Of a DNA stretch of 64,000 nucleotides, positions 26,622-36,065 are shown one piece after another. This stretch comes from Phycisphaerales bacterium. GTDB lineage: Bacteria; Planctomycetota; Phycisphaerae; Phycisphaerales; UBA1924. The position numbers and the translations under genes are program-made. The stretch lies in contig JAVJNT010000002.1 in the NCBI GenBank assembly GCA_040217175.1, positions 1,372,001 through 1,436,000 on the forward strand, written 5' to 3'. Position 1 is the first letter of the stretch, and the number at the start of each line of letters is the position of its first letter. Under the pieces are notes generated by a model. That model saw only the letters and a list, made by a program, of their open reading frames with translations. It did not search any database and was not told where the DNA came from.

Positions 26622-27344
26622 GTGTCCGTTCGATTCCCCGTCTGGATGAACGTGCTGCCCACGGTGGGCGCGATCGGTGGGGCCCTGGGCCTCATCGGGG
26701 CCGTCACCATCGTGACCTACTACTTCACGCCCAAGTACTGGGAGGTTGGCTACATGCCCACCCAGCCGGGCTCGGGCTTCAGCCACCAGATCCACGCCGG
26801 CAAGCTCGGCATGGACTGCCGCTACTGCCACACGCACGTCGAGAAGTCGTCGCACTCCAACGTGCCTCCGGTGTCGACGTGCATGGGCTGCCACACCGAC
26901 GGCATGCTCGCGCCGACCTACGACCCCGGCGAGAAGGTCGAGTTCATCCGCACGGCATGGGAAGAGGACGCCTCGATCCCGTGGGTGCGCATCCACAAGC
27001 TTCCCGATTACGCCAACTTCCCGCACCACATCCACGTGAACGCGGGCGTGAGTTGCTACTCGTGCCACGGACAGATCGAAGCGATGCCCGTGGTCTACCA
27101 GTCGCACAGCCTCAGCATGAGCTGGTGCCTCGACTGTCACCGCGGCGTCGGCGACTCGCTCGAAGGCCACGACAACCCGGCAGACTACCTCGTGCCGCCC
27201 GACAAGGTCACCGACCTTGAGTGGGTCGAGACCGTGTGGCTGGGAGACATGGCCGGCACCCAGGCCCAGGCCGCCAGCATCCAGGCCGTCCTCGAGAGCA
27301 TCCGCAAGATGCCTCCCGAGAACTGCGGGGCCTGCCATTACTAG
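26622..27344 (+). CDS. actA: Alternative complex III subunit ActA, pentaheme cytochrome c
   Basis: A 240-residue protein. GTG 26622 is chosen because GGGAGGCG lies 6-8 bases upstream; an ATG at 26646 is the alternative. One N-terminal transmembrane anchor (PTVGAIGGALGLIGAVTIVT) is followed by five CxxCH heme sites in order: CRYCH, CMGCH, CYSCH, CLDCH and CGACH, the last almost at the C-terminus. Five hemes plus one anchor is the ActA pattern of alternative complex III, the quinol:electron-acceptor oxidoreductase that replaces cytochrome bc1. It is the first gene of actABCDEF, and the heme A synthase gene diverges upstream. Located on the periplasmic side and anchored in the membrane. Confidence 0.93.
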   Translation: MSVRFPVWMNVLPTVGAIGGALGLIGAVTIVTYYFTPKYWEVGYMPTQPGSGFSHQIHAGKLGMDCRYCHTHVEKSSHSNVPPVSTCMGCHTDGMLAPTYDPGEKVEFIRTAWEEDASIPWVRIHKLPDYANFPHHIHVNAGVSCYSCHGQIEAMPVVYQSHSLSMSWCLDCHRGVGDSLEGHDNPADYLVPPDKVTDLEWVETVWLGDMAGTQAQAASIQAVLESIRKMPPENCGACHY

Positions 27345-27399
27345 CTTCGCTCAGGAACGCTTCGACTCGAATCAGGCTTGCCAGCCGGAGAACGACCGC

Positions 27400-30300
27400 A
27401 TGGCAGAGAAGACCATCGACCAGTGCCCCTCGACTCGCGGCAAGCGCGAGATCGACCGTGCGCCTCGGAAGCTCGCCCAATCGTCGGGACGGGCGGTGTG
27501 GCGCAGCATGGACGAGTTCGTCGACAAGCCGGAGTTCCGCGAGTGGCTCGGCCGCGAGTTTCCCGCTCGCGCGAGCGAACTGCTCGAGGGCTCGCGTCGC
27601 GACTTCCTGAAGGTGATGGGCGCGTCGCTCGCCCTCGCCGGCGCTGCCACCATCCCCGGCTGTCGCCGCCCCGACCACACGATCATGTCCTACTCGCGCG
27701 AGGTACCCGAGGATCAGGTGCCGGGCCGCGCGAAGTACTACGCCACTTCCATGCCGCTGGCCGGCGGCGGGGCCGAGGGACTGCTGGCCGAGACGCACGA
27801 GGGCCGACCGACCAAGATCGAGGGCAACCCGCTGCACCCGGTCAACCAGGGCAAGTCGAGCGTCTGGTCGCAGGCCAGCATCCTCGACTTGTACGACCCG
27901 TATCGCCTCATGCAGGTGACCTACGACAACCCCGCTCGTGGTCCGCTCGAGGCAACGTGGGACGACTTCGCCGTGTGGGCCCGCAGCAACGACGGCTTCG
28001 GGCGCTACGACGCCACCGGCGGGCGCGGGCTGGCGTTCATCGCCGGCAAGCAGACCAGCCCCAGCCGCGACGCCATGCGCGACGCCGTGCTGCGCCGTTG
28101 GCCCAATGCCCAGTGGGTGGCCTACGAGCCCCTCGAGAACCCCGGTGCCGTCGAGGCATCGCGCCTCGCCTTCGGCCAGCCCATGACCGAGGAGCTGCGT
28201 CTCGAGAACGCCAAGCGCATGGTGCTCGTCCAGCGCGACGCCGCGTACGAGGACACGGACAACCTCCGCGTCGCCCGCGGCATGATGGCCCACCGCGCCC
28301 CGATGAGTGCCAAGGACGAGTCGGGCGACCCGATCGACATGAGCCGCATCTATGCGGTCGAAGGCTCGCTGACGGTTAGCGGCGGCAAGGCCGACCACCG
28401 CCTGCGTCTGGCGCCGTCGCTGCAGCCCGCGTTCGTCGTGGCGTTGGCCAAGGCCCTCATGCAGGAACTCGGCGGCGACGCCCGCATCCGCGCTGCACTC
28501 GATGCCGTGCCGGTACCGCAGGGCGTGGCCTTCGACGAAGTCTGGGTCCGCGAGTGCGCCGCCGATCTGGCCGCCCACCGCAACGAGTCCATCGTGCTCG
28601 TCGGCCCCTCGCTGCCGGTCGGCGTCCACGCGCTCGCGCACGCGATGAACGCCGCGCTCGGCGCCATCGGGCCCGTCGTGCGGTACCGCCCGATGCCGTC
28701 CGACCTTGCGATCAACGGCCATGCCGCGCTGGTCTCGCTCGGCGAGGCCATCGACGCCGGCCGGGTGAGCACCGTCGTCTGCCTCAACGCCAACCCGGTG
28801 TACGACGCGCCCGTCGAGGCCAACTTCGCCGAGCGGTACGCCAAGGTGCCCACGCGCGTGAGCCTGAGCGTGCAGGACACCGAGACGGCCGCCGCGTCGA
28901 CGTGGCGTCTCCACGGCACGCACTACCTCGAGCAGTGGGGCGACGTCGTTGCCCACGACGGCACGCTGAGCGTCGTGCAGCCCATGGTCGCGCCGATCTA
29001 CTTCGGCAAGAGCGAGATCGAACTGCTGGCCTTCCTCGCCGGCGAGACGTTCGAGGAAGAAGAGCGGCTGACCCACCTCGAGCAATCGGCCCGCGCGCAC
29101 GGCGCGATCGTCGTCGACGGCCAGGACGGACCGACGCGCATGGGCAACGCGGACGACGTCTTCCCCGAAGATGCACCAGCCGACGGCGAAGAGGGCGGCT
29201 CCGAGCTCCCCAAGTGGCCCGAGGGCCACACGATCGTCCGCTCGGTCTGGCGCCGCACGATGCGCGACCGTTTTGGCGTGACCGCCCGGGGCGATTTCGA
29301 GAAGCGGTGGCGACGCGCGCTGCACGACGGACTCGTCGCAAACTCGGCGACGCCGGGCCAGACGCCGACCGCAAACCTGGCAAACCTCGCCGACAGCATC
29401 CGCACGATCCGCCCCAGCGCCGCGCCCTCGGGCGACTCGCTCGACGTGCTGTTCACGCCGGGTCGCACGCTCGACGGCCGATTCGCCGGCAGCGCCTGGA
29501 TGCAGGAGCTGCCCGACATCGGCACGATGATCACCTGGGACAACCCGGCGATCATCAGCCCGGCCACGGCCCAGAAGCTCGGGCTCGTCCCCGGCAGTGG
29601 CAACCCCAAGCACGTCTACCTGCGCGAGCACACCACGGGCAAGATGGTCCGCCTCAACGTCGGCGGTCGCACGCTCGAGCTGCCGGTCTGGATCTGCCCG
29701 GGGCTCGCCGACGACACCATCGTGCTGCGGCTGGGCTACGGCCGGACGCGCGGCGGCCCGGTCGCCGAGGGCTCGGGCTTCGACACCTACACGCTCCGCG
29801 AGGCGGGCCAGTACGCCGCCATGGGCGCCCAGATCGAACGCGTGCCGGGCGACTACTGGATCGCAAGCACGCAGAACCACTGGTCGCTCGAGGGTCGCAC
29901 CGAGATCGTCCGCCGCGTCGAGCTGCCCGCGTGGCAGAAGTACGGCGACCTGCGCGTCAACTGGACCGACGAGTACGAGCTGGCCACCAGCGACCTGAAC
30001 TTTGCCGAGCAGCTCGGCACGGTCAGCCACGCGCCACCCAACCGCTCGATCTACCACAACCCCTACAACAAGGGCACGGGCGAGGACGCCGAGGGCAAGG
30101 GCGATGCCGAGCCCGGCTCGACGTACGCCCAGGGCCCGCAGTGGGGCATGACCATCGACATGGGCTCGTGCATCGGCTGCGGCGTGTGCACGGTTGCCTG
30201 CCAGAGCGAGAACAACATCCCGGTCGTCGGCAAGCAAGAGGTCGCCAAGGGCCGCGAGATGACGTGGATCCGCGTCGATCGCTACTTCGTAGGCGACGAC

Positions 30301-31209
30301 CTCAACGAGCCCGAAGAGATCTTGCAGCAGCCCGTCGCGTGCGTGCACTGCGAGAACGCGCCGTGCGAGGTCGTCTGCCCGGTGAATGCGACGGTGCACG
30401 GCCCCGAGGGCCACAACTACATGGTCTACAACCGCTGCATCGGCACGCGGTATTGCGCCAACAACTGCCCGTACAAGGTTCGCCGCTTCAACTTCTTCGA
30501 TTACGGCACCAAGCAGCTCGACGGCGGGCTCAACGAGGAGACCAGCCGCGCCACCGGCGGGGTCTTTGACGACAAGCTGCCGCCCAACCAGCACTTCATC
30601 CCGCCTCGATTGCGAGCAAAGCTCACCGAGATCGAGAAGATGGGCAAGAACCCAAACGTCACCATCCGCTCTCGCGGCGTGATGGAGAAGTGCACCTACT
30701 GCATCCAGCGCACGAACAACGCCAAGATCGAGACCAAGCTCAAGGGCCTCGAGGCCGTGCCCGAGGGCTTCGTGCAGACCGCCTGCCAGCAGGCCTGCCC
30801 GACGGACGCCATCGTGTTCGGCAACATCCTCGATCCTGAGAGCAAGGTGACCGCGACCCGCGAGAGCGGACGCAGCTACGCCGTGCTGGGCTACCTCAAC
30901 ACGCGCCCACGCACGACGCACCTCATGACGGTGCACAACCCCAACCCGAAGATCCTCGAGGAACTCGATTACGACCGCTACAAGTACCTCGACTGGCACC
31001 CGCACGACGTCAAGTGGGTGAAGAAGGGTCTCGAGCCGCACTACCAGCACATGGACGACCACGGCCATGGAGACGACCACGGCGGCGAACCGCACGCCCG
31101 CCGCGGCACGAGCTTCATCGATCTCGATCGGCGTGATGACGACGCCGGGTACGCCCTGAGCCTCAAGGTGCTCAAGGCCGCCGCGATGCCACAGGGAGGC
31201 CTGCTGTGA
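27400..31209 (+). CDS. actB: Alternative complex III subunit ActB, molybdopterin-oxidoreductase-like plus iron-sulfur protein
   Basis: A 1269-residue protein starting at ATG 27400 (GGAG nine bases upstream). Residues ~65-90 hold a Tat-like motif ([17 protein letters not shown]) ending in GC. The first ~850 residues resemble a molybdopterin oxidoreductase, a part known to lack the cofactor in ActB. From residue 924 there are four iron-sulfur sets: [37 protein letters not shown], and CTYC with CQQACPTDA. These give 15 Cys, consistent with three [4Fe-4S] and one [3Fe-4S]. The tail is His-rich. ActB passes electrons from the quinol site in ActC towards the heme subunits. It overlaps actC by four bases. 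Confidence 0.94.
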   Translation: MAEKTIDQCPSTRGKREIDRAPRKLAQSSGRAVWRSMDEFVDKPEFREWLGREFPARASELLEGSRRDFLKVMGASLALAGAATIPGCRRPDHTIMSYSREVPEDQVPGRAKYYATSMPLAGGGAEGLLAETHEGRPTKIEGNPLHPVNQGKSSVWSQASILDLYDPYRLMQVTYDNPARGPLEATWDDFAVWARSNDGFGRYDATGGRGLAFIAGKQTSPSRDAMRDAVLRRWPNAQWVAYEPLENPGAVEASRLAFGQPMTEELRLENAKRMVLVQRDAAYEDTDNLRVARGMMAHRAPMSAKDESGDPIDMSRIYAVEGSLTVSGGKADHRLRLAPSLQPAFVVALAKALMQELGGDARIRAALDAVPVPQGVAFDEVWVRECAADLAAHRNESIVLVGPSLPVGVHALAHAMNAALGAIGPVVRYRPMPSDLAINGHAALVSLGEAIDAGRVSTVVCLNANPVYDAPVEANFAERYAKVPTRVSLSVQDTETAAASTWRLHGTHYLEQWGDVVAHDGTLSVVQPMVAPIYFGKSEIELLAFLAGETFEEEERLTHLEQSARAHGAIVVDGQDGPTRMGNADDVFPEDAPADGEEGGSELPKWPEGHTIVRSVWRRTMRDRFGVTARGDFEKRWRRALHDGLVANSATPGQTPTANLANLADSIRTIRPSAAPSGDSLDVLFTPGRTLDGRFAGSAWMQELPDIGTMITWDNPAIISPATAQKLGLVPGSGNPKHVYLREHTTGKMVRLNVGGRTLELPVWICPGLADDTIVLRLGYGRTRGGPVAEGSGFDTYTLREAGQYAAMGAQIERVPGDYWIASTQNHWSLEGRTEIVRRVELPAWQKYGDLRVNWTDEYELATSDLNFAEQLGTVSHAPPNRSIYHNPYNKGTGEDAEGKGDAEPGSTYAQGPQWGMTIDMGSCIGCGVCTVACQSENNIPVVGKQEVAKGREMTWIRVDRYFVGDDLNEPEEILQQPVACVHCENAPCEVVCPVNATVHGPEGHNYMVYNRCIGTRYCANNCPYKVRRFNFFDYGTKQLDGGLNEETSRATGGVFDDKLPPNQHFIPPRLRAKLTEIEKMGKNPNVTIRSRGVMEKCTYCIQRTNNAKIETKLKGLEAVPEGFVQTACQQACPTDAIVFGNILDPESKVTATRESGRSYAVLGYLNTRPRTTHLMTVHNPNPKILEELDYDRYKYLDWHPHDVKWVKKGLEPHYQHMDDHGHGDDHGGEPHARRGTSFIDLDRRDDDAGYALSLKVLKAAAMPQGGLL

Positions 31210-32867
31210 GCCAACTACCTCCGGACCAACGCACCAGCGATCGCCTGGCCGGCCGGGCGCCCGAGGCCTCGGGCTTCAACCCCGAGCCCGGCACGGGCGA
31301 CGGCTCGCTGACCGAGGATCCCTCGTACCGCGCGCCGCTGGTGCTCAACAACCGCTCGGTCCACGAGATCACCGAGATCGTCTGCGGGTACGCCGAGAAG
31401 GCGCCCGGCCGCTGGTGGCTGCCGCTGTTCGGCCTGTCGGCCAGCATCGCGGGCCTCGGCCAGTTGATGATCCTCTACCTCATCATCACCGGCGTCGGCG
31501 TCTGGGGCCTGACCAACCAGGTCGACTGGGCGTGGGACATCACCAACTTCGTGTTCTGGATCGGCATCGGCCACGCCGGCACGCTCATCAGCGCCATCCT
31601 CTGCCTGTTCAAGCAGCAGTGGCGCACGGCGGTGAACCGCTCGGCCGAGGCCATGACGATCTTCGCCGTGATCTGCGCGGGCATCTTCCCGGGCATCCAC
31701 GTCGGCCGGGCCTGGATGGCCTGGTTCCTGGCGCCCGCGCCCAACAGCAACTGGATCTGGCCCAACTTCCGCAGCCCGTTGCTGTGGGACGTGTTCGCGG
31801 TGAGCACCTACGCCACCGTGTCCCTGCTCTTCTGGTTCATGGGCATGATCCCCGATCTCGCCACGCTGCGTGACCGGGCCGACCTGCGACTCCTGAAGGA
31901 TCCGCACCAGCCCCGCCTGCCCTTCACGCCGTTCAAGCCCGACACGCTCCGCTCGTTCTTCTACGGCATGGCCTCGCTCGGCTGGCGAAACTCCAGCCGC
32001 CACTGGATGCGCTACGAGAAGGCCTACATCCTGCTGGCCGGCCTGTCGACGCCGCTCGTGCTCAGCGTGCACTCGATCGTGTCGTTCGACTTTGCGACCT
32101 CGATCCTGCCGGGCTGGCACACGACGATCTTCCCGCCCTACTTCGTGGCCGGCGCCGTGTTCGGCGGATTCGCCATGGTGCTGTTCCTGCTGATCCCCGC
32201 CCGCGAGCTCTTCCCCAACATGAAGGACCTGCTCACCCTCCGCCACCTGGAGAACATGAGCAAGATCCTGCTGCTGACGGGCATGCTCGTGGGCTTTGCC
32301 TACGCGATGGAGTTCTTCATCGCCTGGTACGGCGGCAACGACTTCGAGTACTCGGTCTTCGCGTTCAACCGCGCCTTGCCGACCTGGTGGCACGAAGACG
32401 GTGCGCCCTACTGGTGGGCATACTGGACGATGATCGGCTGCAACGTGCTCAGCCCGCAGCTCTTCTGGGTCAAGGCACTGCGGCGCAATCCGATCGTCAT
32501 CTGGATCGTCGCGCTGGCGGTCACCATCGGCATGTGGTTCGAGCGCTTCGTGATCATCGTCACCAGCCTCCACCGCGCGTTCATTCCGGGCGAGTGGCAC
32601 ATGTTCTACCCCACGTGGGTCGACATCCTCACGTTCGTCGGCTCGTGCGGCATCTTCATGACGCTCTTCCTGCTGTTCCTGCGATTCCTGCCGATCTTCC
32701 CGATCGCCGAGATCAAGGCCATCCTGCCCGAGGCCGACCCGCACGGGCATGGCCATGGTCATGGGCACGGCCACAGCCAGGCGCACGGCCCGGGTTCGGG
32801 CGGCGTGGGCCAGGGCACCGACGCATCCGACACCGCCAACCCCGGCACCGATGGGGAGGGACACTGA
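31206..32867 (+). CDS. actC: Alternative complex III subunit ActC, NrfD/PsrC-like quinol-binding membrane protein
   Basis: A 553-residue protein starting at GTG 31206 within the actB stop region (four-base overlap). Ten hydrophobic helices match the NrfD/PsrC fold, for example [19 protein letters not shown] near residue 120 and WGAT-like repeats of charged and polar residues at helix ends. ActC holds the quinol-oxidation site and may have a proton path. The last ~45 residues are unusual: a run of alternating His-Gly ([16 protein letters not shown]) followed by a Gly/Thr/Asp-rich end. A His-Gly tail could bind metal but may be only a flexible linker. Confidence 0.94.
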   Translation: MSQLPPDQRTSDRLAGRAPEASGFNPEPGTGDGSLTEDPSYRAPLVLNNRSVHEITEIVCGYAEKAPGRWWLPLFGLSASIAGLGQLMILYLIITGVGVWGLTNQVDWAWDITNFVFWIGIGHAGTLISAILCLFKQQWRTAVNRSAEAMTIFAVICAGIFPGIHVGRAWMAWFLAPAPNSNWIWPNFRSPLLWDVFAVSTYATVSLLFWFMGMIPDLATLRDRADLRLLKDPHQPRLPFTPFKPDTLRSFFYGMASLGWRNSSRHWMRYEKAYILLAGLSTPLVLSVHSIVSFDFATSILPGWHTTIFPPYFVAGAVFGGFAMVLFLLIPARELFPNMKDLLTLRHLENMSKILLLTGMLVGFAYAMEFFIAWYGGNDFEYSVFAFNRALPTWWHEDGAPYWWAYWTMIGCNVLSPQLFWVKALRRNPIVIWIVALAVTIGMWFERFVIIVTSLHRAFIPGEWHMFYPTWVDILTFVGSCGIFMTLFLLFLRFLPIFPIAEIKAILPEADPHGHGHGHGHGHSQAHGPGSGGVGQGTDASDTANPGTDGEGH

Positions 32868-32868
32868 C

Positions 32869-33453
32869 ATGGGCATCCTCGGTTTCCCATCCAAGGCCGA
32901 CCACGGCTTCCGCACGCCCGACGGCGGCGTCATCCACGGCATCATGGCCGAGTTCCCCTCGTCGGCCGACGTCTACCACGCCGCCGAGAAGGTCCGCGAC
33001 GCGGGCTTCCAGAAGTGGGACGTGTTCGCGTCGTTCCCCATCCACGGCATCGACGAAGCAATGGGCATGAAGCGAACGAAGCTTCCGCTCATCGTCGCCG
33101 GTGGGGCCATCACCGGCATCTCGGCCGCCTTGGCCATGCAGTACTGGATGACGGCGGTCGATTACGCCCTCGTCGTCCAGGGCAAGCCGTACGACGCGTG
33201 GGAGCCGTTCGTGCCCATCACGTTCGAGCTCGGCGTGCTCTTCTCGGCGTTCGCGTGCCTCATCGGCATGCTCGCCCTCAACGGCCTGCCTCGTTGGAAC
33301 CACCCGCTGCTCAAGAACGAGCGATTCCTGCGGGTGAGCGACGACAAGTTCGTCATCGTCATCGAGGCGGCCGACTCTAAGTTCCAGGGCTCCGACACCG
33401 TCGCGATGCTCGAAGAGATCGGCGCGACCCACGTCGAGTTGGTGGAGGAGTAA
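32869..33453 (+). CDS. actD: Alternative complex III subunit ActD (DUF3341)
   Basis: A 194-residue protein starting at ATG 32869, one base after the actC stop, with GGGGAGGG eight bases before. The N-terminal soluble part (ADVYHAAEKVRDAGFQKWDVFASFPIHGIDEAMG) is the DUF3341 signature. Two transmembrane helices follow (LIVAGGAITGISAALAMQY and ITFELGVLFSAFACLIGML). ActD is a structural membrane subunit of alternative complex III that packs against ActC. Its position between actC and actE is the standard gene order. Confidence 0.93.
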   Translation: MGILGFPSKADHGFRTPDGGVIHGIMAEFPSSADVYHAAEKVRDAGFQKWDVFASFPIHGIDEAMGMKRTKLPLIVAGGAITGISAALAMQYWMTAVDYALVVQGKPYDAWEPFVPITFELGVLFSAFACLIGMLALNGLPRWNHPLLKNERFLRVSDDKFVIVIEAADSKFQGSDTVAMLEEIGATHVELVEE

Positions 33454-33457
33454 GCCC

Positions 33458-34261
33458 ATGCACCGCCGAACCACCAGGCTGGCCCTGCTCCTCGCGACGA
33501 CCGCGACGACCCTCGCATCGACGGCCCTGCTGTCGGGTTGCCGGGGAGACCGTTCCGAGGAGAAGCCACGCCAGTTCTTCCCCGACATGGACGACAACCC
33601 GAACTTCAGCCCGCAGGCCGCAACGCCGCTCTTCGCCGATGGCCGCCAAGGGCGACCGCCGGTCGACGGCACCGTCGCGTTCGGCGCGTTCGCGTTCGCC
33701 GAGGCCTCGCTCGATGACGGTGCCGAGTGGGCCGATGGGTTCCTCGAAGAGCGCCGCGAGCTGCTGGGCGAGGGCGTGCAGGAGTTCGCGGGCCTGAACG
33801 AGGATGGCACGTTCGTCCAGTCGATGCCCACATCTGTCACGGCCGAATTGCTCGCCCGGGGCGAGGAGCGGTTCAACATCTACTGCGCGGCCTGCCACGG
33901 CTACGCCGGTGACGGAAACGGGATGGTTGGGCGACGCTGGTCGGCCCCGGTCCCCAGCTTCCACGACGCTAAGTACAAGAACGAGGGCGAGCCCACCAGC
34001 GGCGACGGATACCTCTTCCACATCGCGCGCCACGGCCTGAAGCATCCCGACGGCCGCTACCGCATGCCCGGCTACGGCCACGCCCTGAGTACCGAGGACA
34101 CGTGGGCCATCGTCGCCCACATCCGCGTGCTGCAGCAGGCCTTCGACAACGACCCGCAGTCGCTGCCCGCCGAGGCGCGAGATCGGCTCGACCCTCGAGG
34201 CCGAGCGGCCGGGTCTTCCGGATCGAGCGGACCAGTCGAATCACAAGGAGGTGGCCAGTGA
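33458..34261 (+). CDS. actE: Alternative complex III subunit ActE, monoheme cytochrome c lipoprotein
   Basis: A 267-residue protein. The N-terminus is a lipoprotein signal with lipobox LLSGC (Cys about residue 28). One heme site, CAACHGYAGDGNG, lies near residue 144, with the distal Met in YRMPGYG about 60 residues later. This is the monoheme ActE pattern. It probably carries electrons from ActA to the oxidase or an acceptor. The C-terminal 30 residues are low-complexity Ser/Gly. GTG of actF overlaps the stop by four bases. Confidence 0.93.
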   Translation: MHRRTTRLALLLATTATTLASTALLSGCRGDRSEEKPRQFFPDMDDNPNFSPQAATPLFADGRQGRPPVDGTVAFGAFAFAEASLDDGAEWADGFLEERRELLGEGVQEFAGLNEDGTFVQSMPTSVTAELLARGEERFNIYCAACHGYAGDGNGMVGRRWSAPVPSFHDAKYKNEGEPTSGDGYLFHIARHGLKHPDGRYRMPGYGHALSTEDTWAIVAHIRVLQQAFDNDPQSLPAEARDRLDPRGRAAGSSGSSGPVESQGGGQ

Positions 34262-35580
34262 GCAGCATCGCCGCCAACCAGCCGCCCATCGAGCAGCCGG
34301 CCCACCTGCAGGATCCGGCCCTCCGCGACGAGAACATCACGCTCGAGTCCTCGAGCGTCGGCCTGCTCTGGAAGGCATTGGCCGCCGTGGGCGTCATCGG
34401 CATCGCCGTCGCCATCGCGGGCGTCTTCGTGCTCTCGGGCTCGACGAGCATGAACGCAGCCCTGATCCACGTCAAGGGCATCCTGCTGATCGGCACGCTC
34501 AGCGTGCTGGGCTTCAGCATCGGCTCGCTCTTCTTCATCATGATCAACGCCGTCGGCGCCGCTGGCTGGCACGTCACGATGAAGCGTGTGCTCGAGCAGG
34601 CCGCGGCGCTCATCTGGCTGCCCGTCTTTGGCCTCGTCCTGTTTGCCGTGTCCGAGATCATCTCGGTCCAGAGCGACAACGTCGGCATCGTCTCGAGCTG
34701 GCTCAACCCCGACATCATCGACGAGGGCTACTTCATTACCAAGAAGGGGGCGTACTTCGACCCCATCTTCGTGGGCGCCCGCATGGCGTTCTACGTCGTC
34801 GTGTGGCTGGGCATGGCCCGCCTGGTCTGGAGCATCTCGCGCAAGCAGGAGCGCACCGGCGACCGCTGGCTGACCAACAAGCTGTCGTTCCACTCGGCCT
34901 GGGGCCTGGTGCTCATGGCGCTCGCCACGTCCTTCTTCAGCTTCGACTGGATGATGGCGCTGACCGACTACAAGTTCTTCAGCACCATGTGGGGCGTCTA
35001 CTTCTTCGCCGGCACGCTCTTCGTCACCTTCCCGGCCATGGCGCTCCTCCTGGGCTTCCTGCGCTCGAAGGGCAAGATGGAGGGGCTCATCACCCAGGAG
35101 CACCACCACGACCTGAGCAAGTTCATGTTCGGCTTCATCGTGTTCTGGGGCTACATCGCCTACAGCCAGTACTTCCTCATCTGGTACAGCCAGATCCCCG
35201 AGGAAACCACCTGGTTCATGCACCGCCAGTCCGACTGGCCCGGCCTGACCATGTTCCTGGTCTTCGGCCACTTCCTGGTGCCCCTGGTCCTGATGTTCCC
35301 CCGGGCCATGCGCCGCAACGCGCTGGGCTACGGCACGGTGGCCGCGTGGCTCATCTTCATGCACGTCGTCGACCTGTACTGGATCATCCGACCTTCGCTC
35401 GGAATCACCCTCGAGAACCCCGTTGGGTTCACGCAGGGGCTCTGGGTCGACGTCGCGGGCATCGGCGGCATCGTGGCGCTCTACACGGGCGTGTTGCTCT
35501 GGAGACTGACCAAGGCGCCCCTCGTCAACCGCATGGAACCCCGTATGCCGGAGGCCCTCGGCCACAAGAACTACATCTGA
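34258..35580 (+). CDS. actF: Alternative complex III subunit ActF, NrfD-like membrane protein
   Basis: A 440-residue protein starting at GTG 34258 with a strong AAGGAGG five to eight bases upstream. About ten transmembrane helices are seen. HHHDLSKFMFGFIVFWGYIAYSQYFLIWYSQIPEET is a long conserved ActF block (about residues 282-317), and FSFDWMMALTDYKFFSTMWG precedes it. ActF is the second NrfD-like integral subunit of alternative complex III and is thought to contribute to proton movement. Last gene of the act set; the next gene begins after a 109-base gap that contains an operator-like palindrome. Confidence 0.93.
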   Translation: MSSIAANQPPIEQPAHLQDPALRDENITLESSSVGLLWKALAAVGVIGIAVAIAGVFVLSGSTSMNAALIHVKGILLIGTLSVLGFSIGSLFFIMINAVGAAGWHVTMKRVLEQAAALIWLPVFGLVLFAVSEIISVQSDNVGIVSSWLNPDIIDEGYFITKKGAYFDPIFVGARMAFYVVVWLGMARLVWSISRKQERTGDRWLTNKLSFHSAWGLVLMALATSFFSFDWMMALTDYKFFSTMWGVYFFAGTLFVTFPAMALLLGFLRSKGKMEGLITQEHHHDLSKFMFGFIVFWGYIAYSQYFLIWYSQIPEETTWFMHRQSDWPGLTMFLVFGHFLVPLVLMFPRAMRRNALGYGTVAAWLIFMHVVDLYWIIRPSLGITLENPVGFTQGLWVDVAGIGGIVALYTGVLLWRLTKAPLVNRMEPRMPEALGHKNYI

Positions 35581-35656
35581 GCCCACGCTGCGGGATCTTT
35601 CAGGGATTCCCACTGAGTTGAAGGCGACGATTCAAGCTCGGAACAAGATCGACCGT

Positions 35657-35673
35657 ACAGTAATTTATACTGT
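35657..35673. promoter_or_regulatory. 17-bp perfect operator-like palindrome before the SCO/cox operon (copy 2)
   Basis: ACAGTA-ATTTA-TACTGT is a perfect 6-bp inverted repeat with a 5-bp spacer, in an AT-rich island 17 bases before the first gene of the oxidase operon. It contains TATACT (35666-35671), a good -10 candidate, so a bound regulator would cover the promoter. It matches copy 1 at 26457-26473 in arm sequence and spacing. Confidence 0.65.
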
Positions 35674-35689
35674 TCCACAGGAACCACCC

Positions 35690-36049
35690 ATGAGCGCCAC
35701 CCACAATCACGACGACTGGTTTGTCCATACGAAGGACGAAGGCCTGCCCCAGCAGGAGCATGCCGGCCACGTGGACACGCGTGCGCTCCTTATCTTTTAC
35801 ATGGCGATGCTCGCCTTCGTGGTCATCTCGATCGTGGGCGTGGCGCTCTTCTTCAAGGGCTACGTGCAGAACGCCCGGCTGAAGAACATCGAGACGCTGC
35901 AGCTCGCCGTCGACGCCAACGAGTACAAGGCCGACACGCTCGAAGAAATGACCGAGTACGGCTGGTCGGGCCAGATCGTCGAGGGAGCCGCCCGCATCCC
36001 CATCGACGAGGCCCGTCAGAAGGTGATGGAGAGCTACGGGCAGCGGTAA
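35690..36049 (+). CDS. Small single-helix membrane protein of the respiratory cluster
   Basis: A 119-residue protein. ATG 35690 is preferred (CAGGAACC upstream; the frame is open further 5' through the palindrome). A His/Asp-rich N-terminus (MSATHNHDDWFVHTKDE) precedes one transmembrane helix (LIFYMAMLAFVVISIVGVALF, about residues 36-56). A hydrophilic domain follows, ending in IPIDEARQKVMESYGQ. No family is recognised. The first gene after the palindrome and 16 bases before the SCO gene, it is probably an accessory or assembly factor of alternative complex III or the oxidase. This is inferred from position only. Confidence 0.75.
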   Translation: MSATHNHDDWFVHTKDEGLPQQEHAGHVDTRALLIFYMAMLAFVVISIVGVALFFKGYVQNARLKNIETLQLAVDANEYKADTLEEMTEYGWSGQIVEGAARIPIDEARQKVMESYGQR

Positions 36050-36065
36050 GGACACGCAGAGGATC

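Noticed and set aside
27208-31095. A nearly 1300-codon open frame on the minus strand opposite actB.
   Set aside because: ActB on the plus strand has complete iron-sulfur and Tat motifs. The antisense frame is a composition artefact.
27400-35580. The act cluster as a polysulfide or nitrate reductase operon because of the molybdopterin-like and NrfD-like subunits.
   Set aside because: Pentaheme ActA, monoheme ActE, DUF3341 ActD, a second NrfD-like ActF and adjacent coxBAC are specific to alternative complex III.
26457-35673. The shared palindrome as a LexA (SOS) box.
   Set aside because: LexA boxes read CTGT-N8-ACAG. Here the halves are in the opposite order (ACAG...CTGT) with different spacing, and the genes are respiratory.
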